Shown: positions 18,172 through 28,030, counted from the stretch's first letter. The stretch is DNA of 64,000 nucleotides from Pantoea vagans (GCF_004792415.1 NZ_CP038853.1:3410001-3474000), one strand, 5' to 3'. The notes: generated by a model from the sequence alone, not told the origin. Translations and numbers: made by a program.

Positions 18172-21100
18172 ATGTTCACCACCGTACTGATTGCCAACCG
18201 CGGCGAAATTGCCTGCCGCGCCATCCGCACGCTGAAGCGCCTCGGCGTGAAAAGCGTCGCAGTTTACTCTGACGCCGATCGCAATGCGCAGCACGTTAAG
18301 CAGGCCGATATCGCTATCGCGCTGGGCGGCGACAAAGCCAGCGACAGCTATCTGCGCATCGACAAAATTCTGGCGGCGGCGCAGCAGAGCGGCGCGCAGG
18401 CGATCTGGCCAGGCTACGGTTTTCTTTCTGAAAGCCAGCCGTTTGCTGACGCCTGCGACGCGGCGGGCATCGCCTTTGTCGGCCCCACCGCGCAGCAGAT
18501 TGGTGAGTTCGGCCTGAAACACCGCGCCCGTGAGCTGGCTGCCAGCGCGGGTGTCCCGATGACGCCAGGCACACCGCTGCTCGGCTCGCTGGAGGAGGCG
18601 TTACAGGCTGCCGAAAAGATTGGCTATCCGGTGATGCTGAAAAGCACGGCGGGCGGCGGCGGCATTGGCCTGACGCGCTGCGCCGATGCCGGGGCGCTCG
18701 CCAGTGCCTGGGAGAGCGTGCGCCGTCTGGGCGAGCTGTTCTTCAGTGATGCGGGCGTGTTTCTGGAGCGCTGTATCGATCGCGCCCGCCACGTTGAAGT
18801 GCAGATTTTTGGTGACGGCAAAGGCACCGTGGTGGCGCTGGGGGAACGCGACTGCTCCCTGCAGCGCCGCAATCAGAAGGTGGTGGAAGAGACGCCTGCA
18901 CCCGGGCTGTCGCAGGCGACGCGTGACGCCCTGCTCTCCTCAGCGGTACGGCTGGGTGAGCTGGTCAACTACCGCAGCGCAGGCACCGTGGAGTATATCT
19001 ACGACGTCAGCCAGCAGGCCTTTTACTTTCTGGAAGTGAACACCCGTCTGCAGGTGGAGCATCCGGTCACCGAATGCGTCACCGGACTCGATCTGGTCGA
19101 ATGCATGTTGCAGGTAGCGGCGGGCGATGCGGTGGACTGGTCACGTCTGCAGCAGCCACCCAAGGGCGCGGCCATTGAGGTGCGGCTCTACGCGGAAGAT
19201 CCGCTGAAGAACTTTCAGCCCAGCCCTGGCCTGCTCACCGGCGTCACCTTCCCTGACGGCGTGCGTGTCGACAGCGGCATCGAAACCGGCAGTGAGGTCT
19301 CCAGCTTCTACGATCCGATGATCGCCAAGCTGATTGTCCATGCCGACACCCGCGATGCGGCGCTGGAAAAACTGCACCAGGCGCTGGATGCCACGCAGCT
19401 GCATGGCATCGCCACTAACCTCGACTATCTGCGCCAGATTACCAGCAGCGACGCCTTTCGCAGCGGCAACGTCTGGACGCGCTACCTCGACAGCGTCGTC
19501 CCGGCTGCCTCCGTAGTGGAAGTACTGCAGCCCGGCACCTTCAGTTCGGTTCAGGACTATCCTGGCCGCCTCGGCTACTGGGATATTGGTGTGCCGCCTT
19601 CCGGCCCGATGGATGACTTCGCGTTCCGGCTGGCTAACCGCATCGTCGGTAACCATGATACGGCTGCGGGCCTGGAGTTTACTTTGCAGGGGCCGACACT
19701 GCGCTTCCACTGTGATGCCATTCTGGCGCTGACCGGCGCGGACTGCGACGCCACGCTTGATGGTGAACCGGTCAGCACCTGGCAGCCGCTGGCGGTGAAA
19801 GCCGGACAGACACTGAAACTGGGACGCGCCCGGCAGGGCTGCCGCAGCTATCTGGCGGTGCGCAACGGCTTCGACGTGCCGGAGTATCTGGGCAGTCGCA
19901 GCACCTTCTCACTGGGCCAGTTTGGCGGTCACGCCGGACGCACCCTGCGGGTGGCCGATATGCTGCCGATCTCACAGCCTGAACGGGCAGCCTGCACCAC
20001 GCCTGCCCCGGTCAGCGACCCGCAGCCGCTGGATGCCGCGCTGATCCCGCATTACGGCAGCGAATGGCGCATCGGCGTGCTCTATGGCCCGCACGGCGCA
20101 CCGGACTTCTTCACCCAGGCCGCCATCGATGAGTTCTTTGCCAGCGACTGGCAGGTGCACTACAACTCCAATCGCCTCGGCGTGCGGCTGGTTGGCCCGA
20201 AACCGACCTGGACCCGCGCCAACGGCGGCGAAGCGGGCCTGCATCCTTCCAACGTTCACGACTGTGAATATGCCATTGGCGCGGTCAATTTCACTGGTGA
20301 CTTCCCGGTGATCCTGACGCACGACGGCCCGAGCCTGGGCGGCTTTGTCTGTCCGGTGACCATCGCTAAAGCCGAGCTGTGGAAAGTAGGCCAGGTCAAA
20401 CCTGGCGACACCATCCGCTTCCACCCGATTACCGCAGACGATGCGCTGGCGCGGGAAAAAGCGCAGATGCATCTGATTGAAACCCTGCGGCCGGAACATC
20501 CACCGACCTTTGCCGTGCCGTCGCTGGCCGAAACCGCCCACGGCTCCGCCACCATTCTGGCCGCCATTGAGGCCACCGGCAGCACGCCGAAAGTGGTCTA
20601 TCGCCAGGCGGGAGACAAATATGTGCTGATTGAGTATGGCGACAACGTGCTGGATCTGGCACTGCGCCTGCGCGTCCACCTGCTGATGAATGCCCTGACG
20701 GCGCAGGCGGAGCCAGGCGTGGAGGAGCTGTCGCCAGGCGTGCGATCGCTGCAGGTGCGCTACGACAGCCGCATTATTCACCAGTCCGCACTGATGTCGC
20801 TGCTGCTGGCGCTGGAAGCGACACTGGGCGATGTCAGCACGCTGAAAGTCCCGTCGCGCGTGGTGTGGATGCCGATGGCATTTGAAGACAGCGCCACGCT
20901 GGGTGCGGTCAGCCGCTATCAGGAGACGGTGCGTGCCAGCGCGCCCTGGCTGCCGAACAATGTGGACTTCATCCAGCGCATTAACGGCTTAAGCAGCCGC
21001 GAGCAGGTGCGCGATACCCTGTTCGACGCCAGCTATCTGGTGCTCGGCCTGGGCGACGTCTACCTCGGCGCACCCTGTGCCGTGCCGATCGATCCACGCC

Positions 21101-21789
21101 ATCGCCTGCTGAGTTCTAAATACAGTCCGGCACGCACCTTTACCGCCGAAGGCACCGTCGGCATCGGCGGCATGTACATGTGCATCTACGGCATGGATTC
21201 CCCCGGCGGTTATCAGCTGGTGGGCCGTACGCTGCCTATCTGGAACAACTTCCTGAAAAACGCACAGTTCGCGCCCGATGCGCCGTGGCTGCTGCGCTTC
21301 TTCGATCAGGTGCGCTTCTATCCGGTGAGTGAAACCGAGCTGAACCAGCTGCGCGAAGATTTTCGGGAAGGCCGCGCCAGCCTGCGTATTGAAGAGACGC
21401 AGTTTGATTTTGCTGCCCACCAGCAGTTCCTCGCCGATCACGCCACTGAGATTGCCGCGTTCCGCCAGCGCCAGGCCACCGCCTTTGAAAAGGAAGTGCA
21501 GCTCTGGGCGCAGGAAGAACAGAACGCACCAGAGGCGGATGAGGCGCAAGCCATCGTCAGCGCGGAGGAGGAAGCCGGGCTGGCGGTGCAGGCGGATCTC
21601 AATGGCAACATCTGGAAAGTGCTGGTACAGCCGGGCGATGAGGTCAGCGCCGGACAGACGCTGATCATCGTCGAGGCGATGAAGATGGAGCTGGCGATTG
21701 TCGCGCCGCAGGCCGGTCGGGTCACGCGGATTGCCTGCCAGGCAGGCCGCCCGGTCAGCCCTGGCGATAACCTGCTGTGGCTGGAATAA
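18172..21789 (+). CDS. uca: Urea carboxylase (biotin- and ATP-dependent)
   Basis: A 1205-residue single-chain enzyme that carboxylates urea to allophanate. The biotin carboxylase part comes first (1-445), with FTTVLIANRGEIACRAIR and the ATP-grasp glycine loop GGGGIGL near residue 160. The carboxyltransferase region follows: an AHS2-like domain from about 465 to 780 (SVQDYPGRLGYWDIGVPPSGPMD) and an AHS1-like domain to about 1040. A coiled linker leads to the biotinyl domain with K1171 in EAMKMEL. Together with atzF it gives a urease-free route from urea to ammonia. No urease genes are in the window, and no DUF1989 companion genes are seen. Confidence 0.96.
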   Translation: MFTTVLIANRGEIACRAIRTLKRLGVKSVAVYSDADRNAQHVKQADIAIALGGDKASDSYLRIDKILAAAQQSGAQAIWPGYGFLSESQPFADACDAAGIAFVGPTAQQIGEFGLKHRARELAASAGVPMTPGTPLLGSLEEALQAAEKIGYPVMLKSTAGGGGIGLTRCADAGALASAWESVRRLGELFFSDAGVFLERCIDRARHVEVQIFGDGKGTVVALGERDCSLQRRNQKVVEETPAPGLSQATRDALLSSAVRLGELVNYRSAGTVEYIYDVSQQAFYFLEVNTRLQVEHPVTECVTGLDLVECMLQVAAGDAVDWSRLQQPPKGAAIEVRLYAEDPLKNFQPSPGLLTGVTFPDGVRVDSGIETGSEVSSFYDPMIAKLIVHADTRDAALEKLHQALDATQLHGIATNLDYLRQITSSDAFRSGNVWTRYLDSVVPAASVVEVLQPGTFSSVQDYPGRLGYWDIGVPPSGPMDDFAFRLANRIVGNHDTAAGLEFTLQGPTLRFHCDAILALTGADCDATLDGEPVSTWQPLAVKAGQTLKLGRARQGCRSYLAVRNGFDVPEYLGSRSTFSLGQFGGHAGRTLRVADMLPISQPERAACTTPAPVSDPQPLDAALIPHYGSEWRIGVLYGPHGAPDFFTQAAIDEFFASDWQVHYNSNRLGVRLVGPKPTWTRANGGEAGLHPSNVHDCEYAIGAVNFTGDFPVILTHDGPSLGGFVCPVTIAKAELWKVGQVKPGDTIRFHPITADDALAREKAQMHLIETLRPEHPPTFAVPSLAETAHGSATILAAIEATGSTPKVVYRQAGDKYVLIEYGDNVLDLALRLRVHLLMNALTAQAEPGVEELSPGVRSLQVRYDSRIIHQSALMSLLLALEATLGDVSTLKVPSRVVWMPMAFEDSATLGAVSRYQETVRASAPWLPNNVDFIQRINGLSSREQVRDTLFDASYLVLGLGDVYLGAPCAVPIDPRHRLLSSKYSPARTFTAEGTVGIGGMYMCIYGMDSPGGYQLVGRTLPIWNNFLKNAQFAPDAPWLLRFFDQVRFYPVSETELNQLREDFREGRASLRIEETQFDFAAHQQFLADHATEIAAFRQRQATAFEKEVQLWAQEEQNAPEADEAQAIVSAEEEAGLAVQADLNGNIWKVLVQPGDEVSAGQTLIIVEAMKMELAIVAPQAGRVTRIACQAGRPVSPGDNLLWLE

Positions 21790-21798
21790 GGAGCGCCG

Positions 21799-22500
21799 AT
21801 GACAACCCAACCTCAATCCCCTAAAGCGCGCCCGGAAGCGCTGGCAGAACGGGTCTATCAGGCGCTGAAGGCCGATATTTTCGCCTTTCGGCTGATGCCG
21901 GGCGATCGTTTCAGCGAAAGCGAAATCGCCGGACGGATGGCGGTCAGCCGCACGCCGGTGCGCCAGGCACTGTTCCGGCTGGAGCGCGAAGGCTTTGTCG
22001 AAGTCTGGTTCCGCAGCGGCTGGCAGATCAAAAACTTCGATTTTGCCTTGTTCGAATCGCTGTATGACCTGCGCACCGTGCTGGAGTGCGAGGCGGTAAA
22101 ACGCCTCTGCGCCCTGCCCGCGCCGCAGTGTGCCGCGCTGTTAAGCGAACTGAACCAGTTCTGGTGTGAGGCAGAGGCACTCACCGAGGGCCTGGTAGTG
22201 TCGCAGCATGACGAGGCATTTCACATGACGCTGGTCGCGGCAGCGGGCAATCCGGAGATGGCGCGCATTCACGCCGAACTCACGGAGAAGATCCGCATTA
22301 TCCGTCGGCTCGACTTCACCCGCGATGACCGCGTCTGGGCCACTTATCAGGAGCATGCACAGATTTTACAGGCGATTTTTCAGCAGCAGACAGGCGAGGC
22401 ACAACGCATCCTGACCGATCACATCGCCGTCAGTAAAGCGGAGGTCAGGAAGATCACCCTGCACCGCCTGCAGCAGGCCCGGCTCCAGCTCACCGAATAA
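21799..22500 (+). CDS. GntR-family regulator, FadR/FCD subfamily
   Basis: The 233-residue protein has an N-terminal winged helix (about 15-75; GDRFSESEIAGRMAVSRTPVRQALFRLEREGFVEV). An all-helical FCD ligand-binding domain follows (about 90-220), with conserved histidines in VSQHDEAFHMTLVAAAGN. It lies nine bases downstream of the urea carboxylase and 24 bases before urtA, so it is embedded in the urea operon and very likely controls it. The ligand is unknown. A TTGTATACCA site upstream of atzF is a candidate target. Confidence 0.9.
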   Translation: MTTQPQSPKARPEALAERVYQALKADIFAFRLMPGDRFSESEIAGRMAVSRTPVRQALFRLEREGFVEVWFRSGWQIKNFDFALFESLYDLRTVLECEAVKRLCALPAPQCAALLSELNQFWCEAEALTEGLVVSQHDEAFHMTLVAAAGNPEMARIHAELTEKIRIIRRLDFTRDDRVWATYQEHAQILQAIFQQQTGEAQRILTDHIAVSKAEVRKITLHRLQQARLQLTE

Positions 22501-22524
22501 CATAACAACCACTCAGGGGTTTAA

Positions 22525-23796
22525 ATGATGAAAAGACGTTCGTTGATCAAGGCTTTCGCGCTTTCCGCCACCGTTGTCAGTCTGGGTTTCGCCTGGAGTG
22601 CGCAGGCGGCTGACACCATTAAAGTGGGGATCATGCATTCGCTCTCCGGCACCATGGCGATTTCAGAAACGCCGCTGAAAGATGTGGCGCTGATGACCAT
22701 TGATGAGATCAACGCCAAAGGCGGCGTGCTGGGGAAAAAGCTGGAGCCGGTGGTGGTCGATCCCGCCTCAAACTGGCCGCTGTTCGCCGAGAAAGCGCGG
22801 CAGCTGCTGACCCAGGATAAAGCGGCGGTGGTATTTGGCTGCTGGACCTCGGTGTCACGCAAATCGGTGCTGCCGGTGTTTGAAGAGCTGAACGGCCTGC
22901 TTTTCTATCCGGTGCAGTATGAAGGGGAAGAGATGTCACCCAACGTCTTCTACACCGGCGCGGCACCTAACCAGCAGGCGATTCCGGCGGTGGAGTACCT
23001 GATAAGCGAAGATGGCGGCAGCGCGAAACGCTTCTTCCTGCTGGGCACCGACTATGTCTATCCGCGCACCACCAATAAGATCCTGCGCGCCTTCCTGCAC
23101 AGCAAAGGCGTGGCGGACAAAGATATCGAAGAGGTTTATACGCCTTTTGGTTACAGCGACTACCAGACCATTGTCTCCAACATCAAAAAATTCGCGGCAG
23201 GCGGTAAAACCGCGGTGGTCTCGACCATCAACGGCGACTCCAACGTACCGTTCTACAAAGAGCTGGCTAACCAGGGCATCAAAGCCACTGACATTCCGGT
23301 GGTCGCCTTCTCAGTGGGCGAAGAGGAGCTGCGCGGCATCGACACCAAACCGCTGGTGGGTCAGTTAGCCGCCTGGAACTATTTCGAGTCGATCGATAAT
23401 CCGACCAACGCGAAATTCGTCGCCGATTATCGTGCCTACGCCAAAGCACACAACCTGCCGAACGCGGCTACCGTCGTGACCAACGACCCGATGGAAGCGA
23501 CCTATGTCGGCATTCATATGTGGGCGCAGGCGGTGGAAAAAGCGGGCACGACGGACGTAGACAAGGTGCGCGCGGCAATGGCCGGTCAGACCTTCAACGC
23601 GCCGGATGGCTTTACCCTGACCATGGATCAGACCAACCATCATCTGCATAAGCCGGTCATGATTGGCGAAGTGGAAGAGAACGGCCAGTTCAGCGTGGTG
23701 TGGCAGACCGATAAGCCGGTGCGCGCGCAGCCGTGGAGCCCGTACATTGCCGGTAACAACAAGAAGCCCGATCACCCGGTGAAGACCGCGCAGTAA
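22525..23796 (+). CDS. urtA: Urea ABC transporter, substrate-binding protein
   Basis: A 423-residue periplasmic binding protein of the branched-chain amino acid type. The signal sequence MMKRRSLIKAFALSATVVSLGFAWSAQA has a twin-arginine-like RRSLIK start, though ordinary Sec export is possible. The mature part has the UrtA-specific KVGIMHSLSGTMAISETPLKD and VFGCWTSVSRKSVLPVFEE. A hairpin pair separates it from urtB, consistent with higher expression of the binding protein than of the membrane subunits. Confidence 0.96.
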   Translation: MMKRRSLIKAFALSATVVSLGFAWSAQAADTIKVGIMHSLSGTMAISETPLKDVALMTIDEINAKGGVLGKKLEPVVVDPASNWPLFAEKARQLLTQDKAAVVFGCWTSVSRKSVLPVFEELNGLLFYPVQYEGEEMSPNVFYTGAAPNQQAIPAVEYLISEDGGSAKRFFLLGTDYVYPRTTNKILRAFLHSKGVADKDIEEVYTPFGYSDYQTIVSNIKKFAAGGKTAVVSTINGDSNVPFYKELANQGIKATDIPVVAFSVGEEELRGIDTKPLVGQLAAWNYFESIDNPTNAKFVADYRAYAKAHNLPNAATVVTNDPMEATYVGIHMWAQAVEKAGTTDVDKVRAAMAGQTFNAPDGFTLTMDQTNHHLHKPVMIGEVEENGQFSVVWQTDKPVRAQPWSPYIAGNNKKPDHPVKTAQ

Positions 23797-23817
23797 GCGC
23801 GCGTTGCTGATGAGAAA

Positions 23818-23872
23818 GCGTCACCCGCTGTGACGCGGCAGCACGGCAGCCACTTTTCAGGCTGCCGTGCTG
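23818..23872 (+). promoter_or_regulatory. Tandem intercistronic hairpins between urtA and urtB
   Basis: Two perfect stems lie in the 100-bp gap: GCGTCAC-N5-GTGACGC at 23818-23836 and the 13-bp stem CAGCACGGCAGCC/GGCTGCCGTGCTG at 23839-23872 with an eight-base loop. No U-run follows either, so they are better read as mRNA-stabilising or partial-termination structures than as a full terminator. They would let urtA be made in excess over urtBCDE. Confidence 0.65.
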
Positions 23873-23896
23873 ACCTTCCCAAACGAGGCTCCTTTT

Positions 23897-25462
23897 ATGA
23901 ATTTATGTCGCTGCTTTTTCAGCCTGCTGCTGCTGGTCCCGCTGTTTGCCAGTGCCGGACCGGCGGCTGACTTTGCCGCTGCCAGCCGCAGTCAGCAGGC
24001 CACGCTGCTGCAACAGTGGGCCGCCGCGCCGGACAGCCATCGTCTGCCGCTGCTGGAAGCGCTGAAGGCCGAAACCGTGGTCATCGACCAGAACAAACAG
24101 CCATTCAGCCAGCAGGGTTCGACGCTGCAGCCGCTGGACGCTGTATCGCAGCCCACCGGCAACCTTAAAAAGCTGTTTATGAACAATCGCCTGCGCGTGC
24201 TGGTGAACAACGCGCTGGCTGCCCATCAGCTGGTGAGCAGCGATGCCACACTGCGTTTGCGCGCGGCGCAGCAGCTGCAGAATGACGGTTCTGCAGACCA
24301 GCTGCCGCTGCTGGAACAGCGTCTGGCCGCCGAAAAAGATAGCCGCGTTCACGCCGCATTAGCGCTGGCACTGGCGAACCTGCAACTGGCGGATGGCGAG
24401 CCGATGGTGCGCCTGCGGGCGGTGAAACTGCTGGGCGAGTCCAGCGATCCCAATACCCAGGCCAGCCTGCAACGCCTGACCCAGCCCGCGAATGAACCGG
24501 ACGCCACGGTGCGGGCAGCCGCGACGGAGAGCCTGCAGCAGATTCAGAAACGGCTGATGTGGGGCGATCTGCTGGGGCAGGCCTTCAGCGGCCTGTCACT
24601 GGGCTCCATCCTGCTGCTGGCCGCGCTGGGCCTGGCGATCACCTATGGCCTGCTCGGCGTGATCAACATGGCGCACGGTGAAATGCTGATGCTCGGCGCG
24701 TACGCCACCTGGTGGGTACAGAGCCTGTTTCAGCAGTTTGCACCGGACTATTTAGCCTGGTATCCGCTGCTGGCGCTGCCGGTTGCCTTTATGGTCACCG
24801 CCGCCATCGGTATGGCGCTGGAGCGCACGGTGATCCGCCATCTCTATGGCCGTCCGCTGGAGACGCTGCTCGCGACCTGGGGCATCAGCCTGATGCTGAT
24901 CCAGCTGGTGCGGGTGCTGTTCGGGGCGCAGAACCTGGAGGTGGCGAACCCGTCGTGGCTCTCCGGAGGCTTACAGCTGCTGCCTAATCTGGTGCTGCCG
25001 TGGAACCGCATCGCGGTAATCCTGTTTGTGGTGTTTGTGCTGGCGCTCACCTGGCTGCTGCTTAACCGGACCCGTCTTGGCATGAACGTGCGCGCCGTGA
25101 CGCAGAACCGCGCCATGGCGGAGTGCTGCGGCGTGCCGACCGGTCGTGTCGATATGCTGGCGTTTGGCCTCGGCTCCGGCATTGCCGGGCTGGGCGGCGT
25201 GGCGCTGTCGCAGCTCAGTAACGTCGGACCGGAGCTGGGTCAGGGCTACATCATCGACTCGTTCCTGGTGGTGGTGCTGGGTGGCGTCGGCCAGCTGGCG
25301 GGCACCGTGGTTGCCGCGTTCAGCCTGGGGATTCTGAACAAAGTGCTGGAGCCGCAGATTGGCGCGGTGCTGGGTAAGATCCTGATTCTGGTGATTATCG
25401 TGCTGTTTATTCAGAAACGTCCGCAGGGCCTGTTTGCGGTTAAAGGAAGGGTGACTGACTGA
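23897..25462 (+). CDS. urtB: Urea ABC transporter, permease UrtB
   Basis: An inner-membrane subunit of the urea importer, 521 residues from the ATG at 23897, which has GAGG eight bases ahead; the frame extends ten codons upstream without a ribosome site. After a signal-like segment, residues about 20-225 form the helical repeat N-terminal domain typical of UrtB. The LivH-like permease domain follows, starting GLSLGSILLLAALGLAITYGLLGVINMAHGEMLMLGAY. The C-terminal half includes GLGGVALSQLSNVGPELGQGYIIDSFLVVVLGG. The stop overlaps the urtC start by one base. Confidence 0.96.
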   Translation: MNLCRCFFSLLLLVPLFASAGPAADFAAASRSQQATLLQQWAAAPDSHRLPLLEALKAETVVIDQNKQPFSQQGSTLQPLDAVSQPTGNLKKLFMNNRLRVLVNNALAAHQLVSSDATLRLRAAQQLQNDGSADQLPLLEQRLAAEKDSRVHAALALALANLQLADGEPMVRLRAVKLLGESSDPNTQASLQRLTQPANEPDATVRAAATESLQQIQKRLMWGDLLGQAFSGLSLGSILLLAALGLAITYGLLGVINMAHGEMLMLGAYATWWVQSLFQQFAPDYLAWYPLLALPVAFMVTAAIGMALERTVIRHLYGRPLETLLATWGISLMLIQLVRVLFGAQNLEVANPSWLSGGLQLLPNLVLPWNRIAVILFVVFVLALTWLLLNRTRLGMNVRAVTQNRAMAECCGVPTGRVDMLAFGLGSGIAGLGGVALSQLSNVGPELGQGYIIDSFLVVVLGGVGQLAGTVVAAFSLGILNKVLEPQIGAVLGKILILVIIVLFIQKRPQGLFAVKGRVTD

Positions 25463-26535
25463 TGACGCAACCCATCACGCTCCGCGCGGTGCGCACTGCG
25501 CCGCGCCTGACGATCAGCATCGGTCTGGCGATCACCCTGGCGTTACTGGTGATGCCGTTTCTGGCGCTGCTGCCCGCCACGCATCCGCTGGCGATCTCTA
25601 CCTATACCCTGACGCTGGTCGGCAAAATCCTCTGCTACGCGGTGGTCGCGGTGGCGCTGGATCTGGTGTGGGGCTACGCCGGATTGCTGTCGCTGGGTCA
25701 CGGCCTGTTCTTTGCTCTGGGCGGATATGCCATGGGCATGTACCTGATGCGTCAGGCCGCCGGTGAGGGCTTGCCCGCCTTTATGTCCTTTCTCTCCTGG
25801 CGTGAGCTGCCCTGGTTCTGGACCGGCACTGAATATTTCGCCTGGGCGCTCTGTCTGAGCATGCTGGTGCCGGGCCTGCTGGCGCTGGTGTTTGGCTTCT
25901 TCGCTTTTCGCTCGAAGATCAAAGGCGTCTACTTCTCCATCATGACCCAGGCGCTGACCTACGCCGGGATGCTGCTGTTCTTCCGCAACGAAACCGGTTT
26001 TGGCGGCAACAACGGCTTTACCGGCTTTACCACCCTGCTCGGCTTTTCGGTGACCGCGACCGGCACGCGTGTCGGGCTGTTTATCGCCACCGTACTGCTG
26101 CTGCTGCTGAGTCTGGTCATCGGCTTCGCCCTGGCGCGCAGCAAGTTTGGCCGGGTGCTGACGGCAGTGCGGGACGCCGAAAACCGCCTGATGTTCTGTG
26201 GTTACGATCCACGCGGCTTCAAGCTGTTTGTCTGGACGCTCTCCGCCGTGCTGTGCGGTCTGGCCGGGGCGCTCTATGTGCCGCAGGTCGGCATTATCAA
26301 TCCGGGGGAGATGTCACCGGCTAACTCGATAGAAGCGGCGATCTGGGTGGCGCTGGGCGGACGCGGCACGCTGATTGGCCCGCTGCTGGGCGCGGCGATT
26401 GTAAACGGCGCGCGCAGCTTCTTCACCGTCGCCTTCCCTGAATACTGGCTCTTCTTCCTGGGACTGATGTTTATCCTGGTGACACTGTTTCTGCCGCACG
26501 GCGTGATTGGCCTGCTGCGCCGGAGGAAAAAATGA
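25462..26535 (+). CDS. urtC: Urea ABC transporter, permease UrtC
   Basis: The second membrane subunit, 357 residues, LivM-like, with about nine membrane segments. Family motifs are ALDLVWGYAGLLSLGHGLFFALGGYAMGMYL near residue 65 and ALVFGFFAFRSKIKGVYFSIMTQALTY. Start and stop overlap with urtB and urtD (ATGA at the 3' end), indicating translational coupling across the operon. Confidence 0.96.
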   Translation: MTQPITLRAVRTAPRLTISIGLAITLALLVMPFLALLPATHPLAISTYTLTLVGKILCYAVVAVALDLVWGYAGLLSLGHGLFFALGGYAMGMYLMRQAAGEGLPAFMSFLSWRELPWFWTGTEYFAWALCLSMLVPGLLALVFGFFAFRSKIKGVYFSIMTQALTYAGMLLFFRNETGFGGNNGFTGFTTLLGFSVTATGTRVGLFIATVLLLLLSLVIGFALARSKFGRVLTAVRDAENRLMFCGYDPRGFKLFVWTLSAVLCGLAGALYVPQVGIINPGEMSPANSIEAAIWVALGGRGTLIGPLLGAAIVNGARSFFTVAFPEYWLFFLGLMFILVTLFLPHGVIGLLRRRKK

Positions 26536-27323
26536 GTGATGCCCTGTTTACCCAACCCCAGCTGGCGGATCGCCACCGGGTGCAGCGCGATCCGGTGCTG
26601 CAACTGGAGAAGATCAGCGTGTCGTTTGACGGCTTCCGGGCGCTGAACGATCTCTCGCTGCAGATCGGCGTCGGTGAGCTGCGCTGCGTGATCGGCCCCA
26701 ATGGCGCGGGTAAAACCACGCTGATGGATGTGATCACCGGCAAAACCCGGCCAGACGCCGGTCGGGTGATCTACGACCAGGACAGCGATCTGACCCGTCT
26801 TTCACCCGTCGAGATCGCCCGCGCCGGCATTGGCCGTAAGTTCCAGAAGCCCACGGTGTTTGAGGCGTTAACCGTGTTCGAGAATCTGGAGATCGCGCTC
26901 ACAGCCGATAAATCGGTGTGGGCCAGCCTGCGCGCCCGCCTTAGCGGCGAACAGCGCGATCGCATTGATGAGGTGCTGAAACTGCTGCGGCTGGGCGGCG
27001 AACGCCAGCGGCGCGCGGGTCTGCTGTCACACGGCCAGAAGCAGTTTCTGGAGATCGGCATGCTGCTGGTGCAGGAGCCGCATCTGCTGCTGCTGGATGA
27101 ACCGGCGGCGGGCATGACCGACGCGGAGACGGACTACACCGCCGAGCTGTTCCGCAGCCTGGCGGGCAAGCATTCCCTGATGGTGGTGGAGCATGACATG
27201 GGCTTTGTCGAGACCATCGCCGATCATGTCACCGTGCTGCATCAGGGGCAGGTGCTGGCCGAGGGTTCGCTGCGCGAAGTTCAGGCTAATGAGCAGGTTA
27301 TCGACGTTTATCTGGGGCGCTGA
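26532..27323 (+). CDS. urtD: Urea ABC transporter, ATP-binding subunit UrtD
   Basis: A 263-residue ATPase of the LivG type. Walker A is GPNGAGKTT, the signature is LLSHGQKQFLEIG and Walker B is HLLLLDEPAAGM. The start ATG overlaps the last four bases of urtC. It would pair with UrtE at the cytoplasmic face of UrtBC. The typical UrtD features LQLEKISVSFDGFRALNDLSL and ITGKTRPDAGRV are present. Confidence 0.96.
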   Translation: MSDALFTQPQLADRHRVQRDPVLQLEKISVSFDGFRALNDLSLQIGVGELRCVIGPNGAGKTTLMDVITGKTRPDAGRVIYDQDSDLTRLSPVEIARAGIGRKFQKPTVFEALTVFENLEIALTADKSVWASLRARLSGEQRDRIDEVLKLLRLGGERQRRAGLLSHGQKQFLEIGMLLVQEPHLLLLDEPAAGMTDAETDYTAELFRSLAGKHSLMVVEHDMGFVETIADHVTVLHQGQVLAEGSLREVQANEQVIDVYLGR

Positions 27324-27324
27324 G

Positions 27325-28023
27325 ATGTTACAGGTTACTGAACTGAATCAATATTATGGCGGCAGTCACATTCTGCGCGGCCTGTCGTTTGAGGTAAAGA
27401 TTGGCGAAATTACCTGCCTGCTGGGGCGCAATGGCGTTGGGAAAACTACGCTGCTGAAGTGCCTGATGGGGCTGATCCCCGCGAAGTCGGGCGAGATCCA
27501 GTGGCAGCAGCAGCGGATGAATGGCCGCAAGCCACACCAGCGGGTGCAGGCGGGCATTGCCTACGTGCCGCAGGGGCGGGAAATCTTTCCGCGTCTGACG
27601 GTGGAAGAGAACCTGCTGATGGGTCTGTCGCGCTTTCCGGCAGCAGCGGCGCGTGAAGTGCCGGAGGAGATCTACCAGCTTTTTCCGGTGCTGCTGGCGA
27701 TGAAGTCACGACGGGGCGGCGATCTCTCTGGCGGTCAGCAGCAGCAGCTGGCGATCGGCCGGGCACTGGCCTGTCGGCCACAGCTGCTGATCCTCGACGA
27801 GCCGACCGAAGGGATCCAGCCTTCGGTGATCAAAGAGATCGGCGCGGTGATCCGCCAGCTGGCGCAGCGCGGCGATATGGCGATCCTGCTGGTGGAGCAG
27901 TTTTATGACTTCGCGGCGGAGCTGGCGGACAGCTATCTGGTGATGTCGCGCGGGGAGATCGTGCAGCGTGGCCGCGGCGACACCATGGAAGCTGAGGGTG
28001 TGCGCGGCCTGGTGGCGATTTAA
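27325..28023 (+). CDS. urtE: Urea ABC transporter, ATP-binding subunit UrtE
   Basis: A 232-residue LivF-type ATPase. It starts at the ATG at 27325, one base after the urtD stop; the same frame is open far upstream inside urtD but that part is out-of-frame urtD sequence. Walker A is GRNGVGKTT, the signature LSGGQQQQLAIG and Walker B LLILDEPTEGI. It is the last gene of the urea operon. The convergent deoX stop is only seven bases away and I see no terminator between them. Confidence 0.95.
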   Translation: MLQVTELNQYYGGSHILRGLSFEVKIGEITCLLGRNGVGKTTLLKCLMGLIPAKSGEIQWQQQRMNGRKPHQRVQAGIAYVPQGREIFPRLTVEENLLMGLSRFPAAAAREVPEEIYQLFPVLLAMKSRRGGDLSGGQQQQLAIGRALACRPQLLILDEPTEGIQPSVIKEIGAVIRQLAQRGDMAILLVEQFYDFAAELADSYLVMSRGEIVQRGRGDTMEAEGVRGLVAI

Positions 28024-28030
28024 ATCCGGC

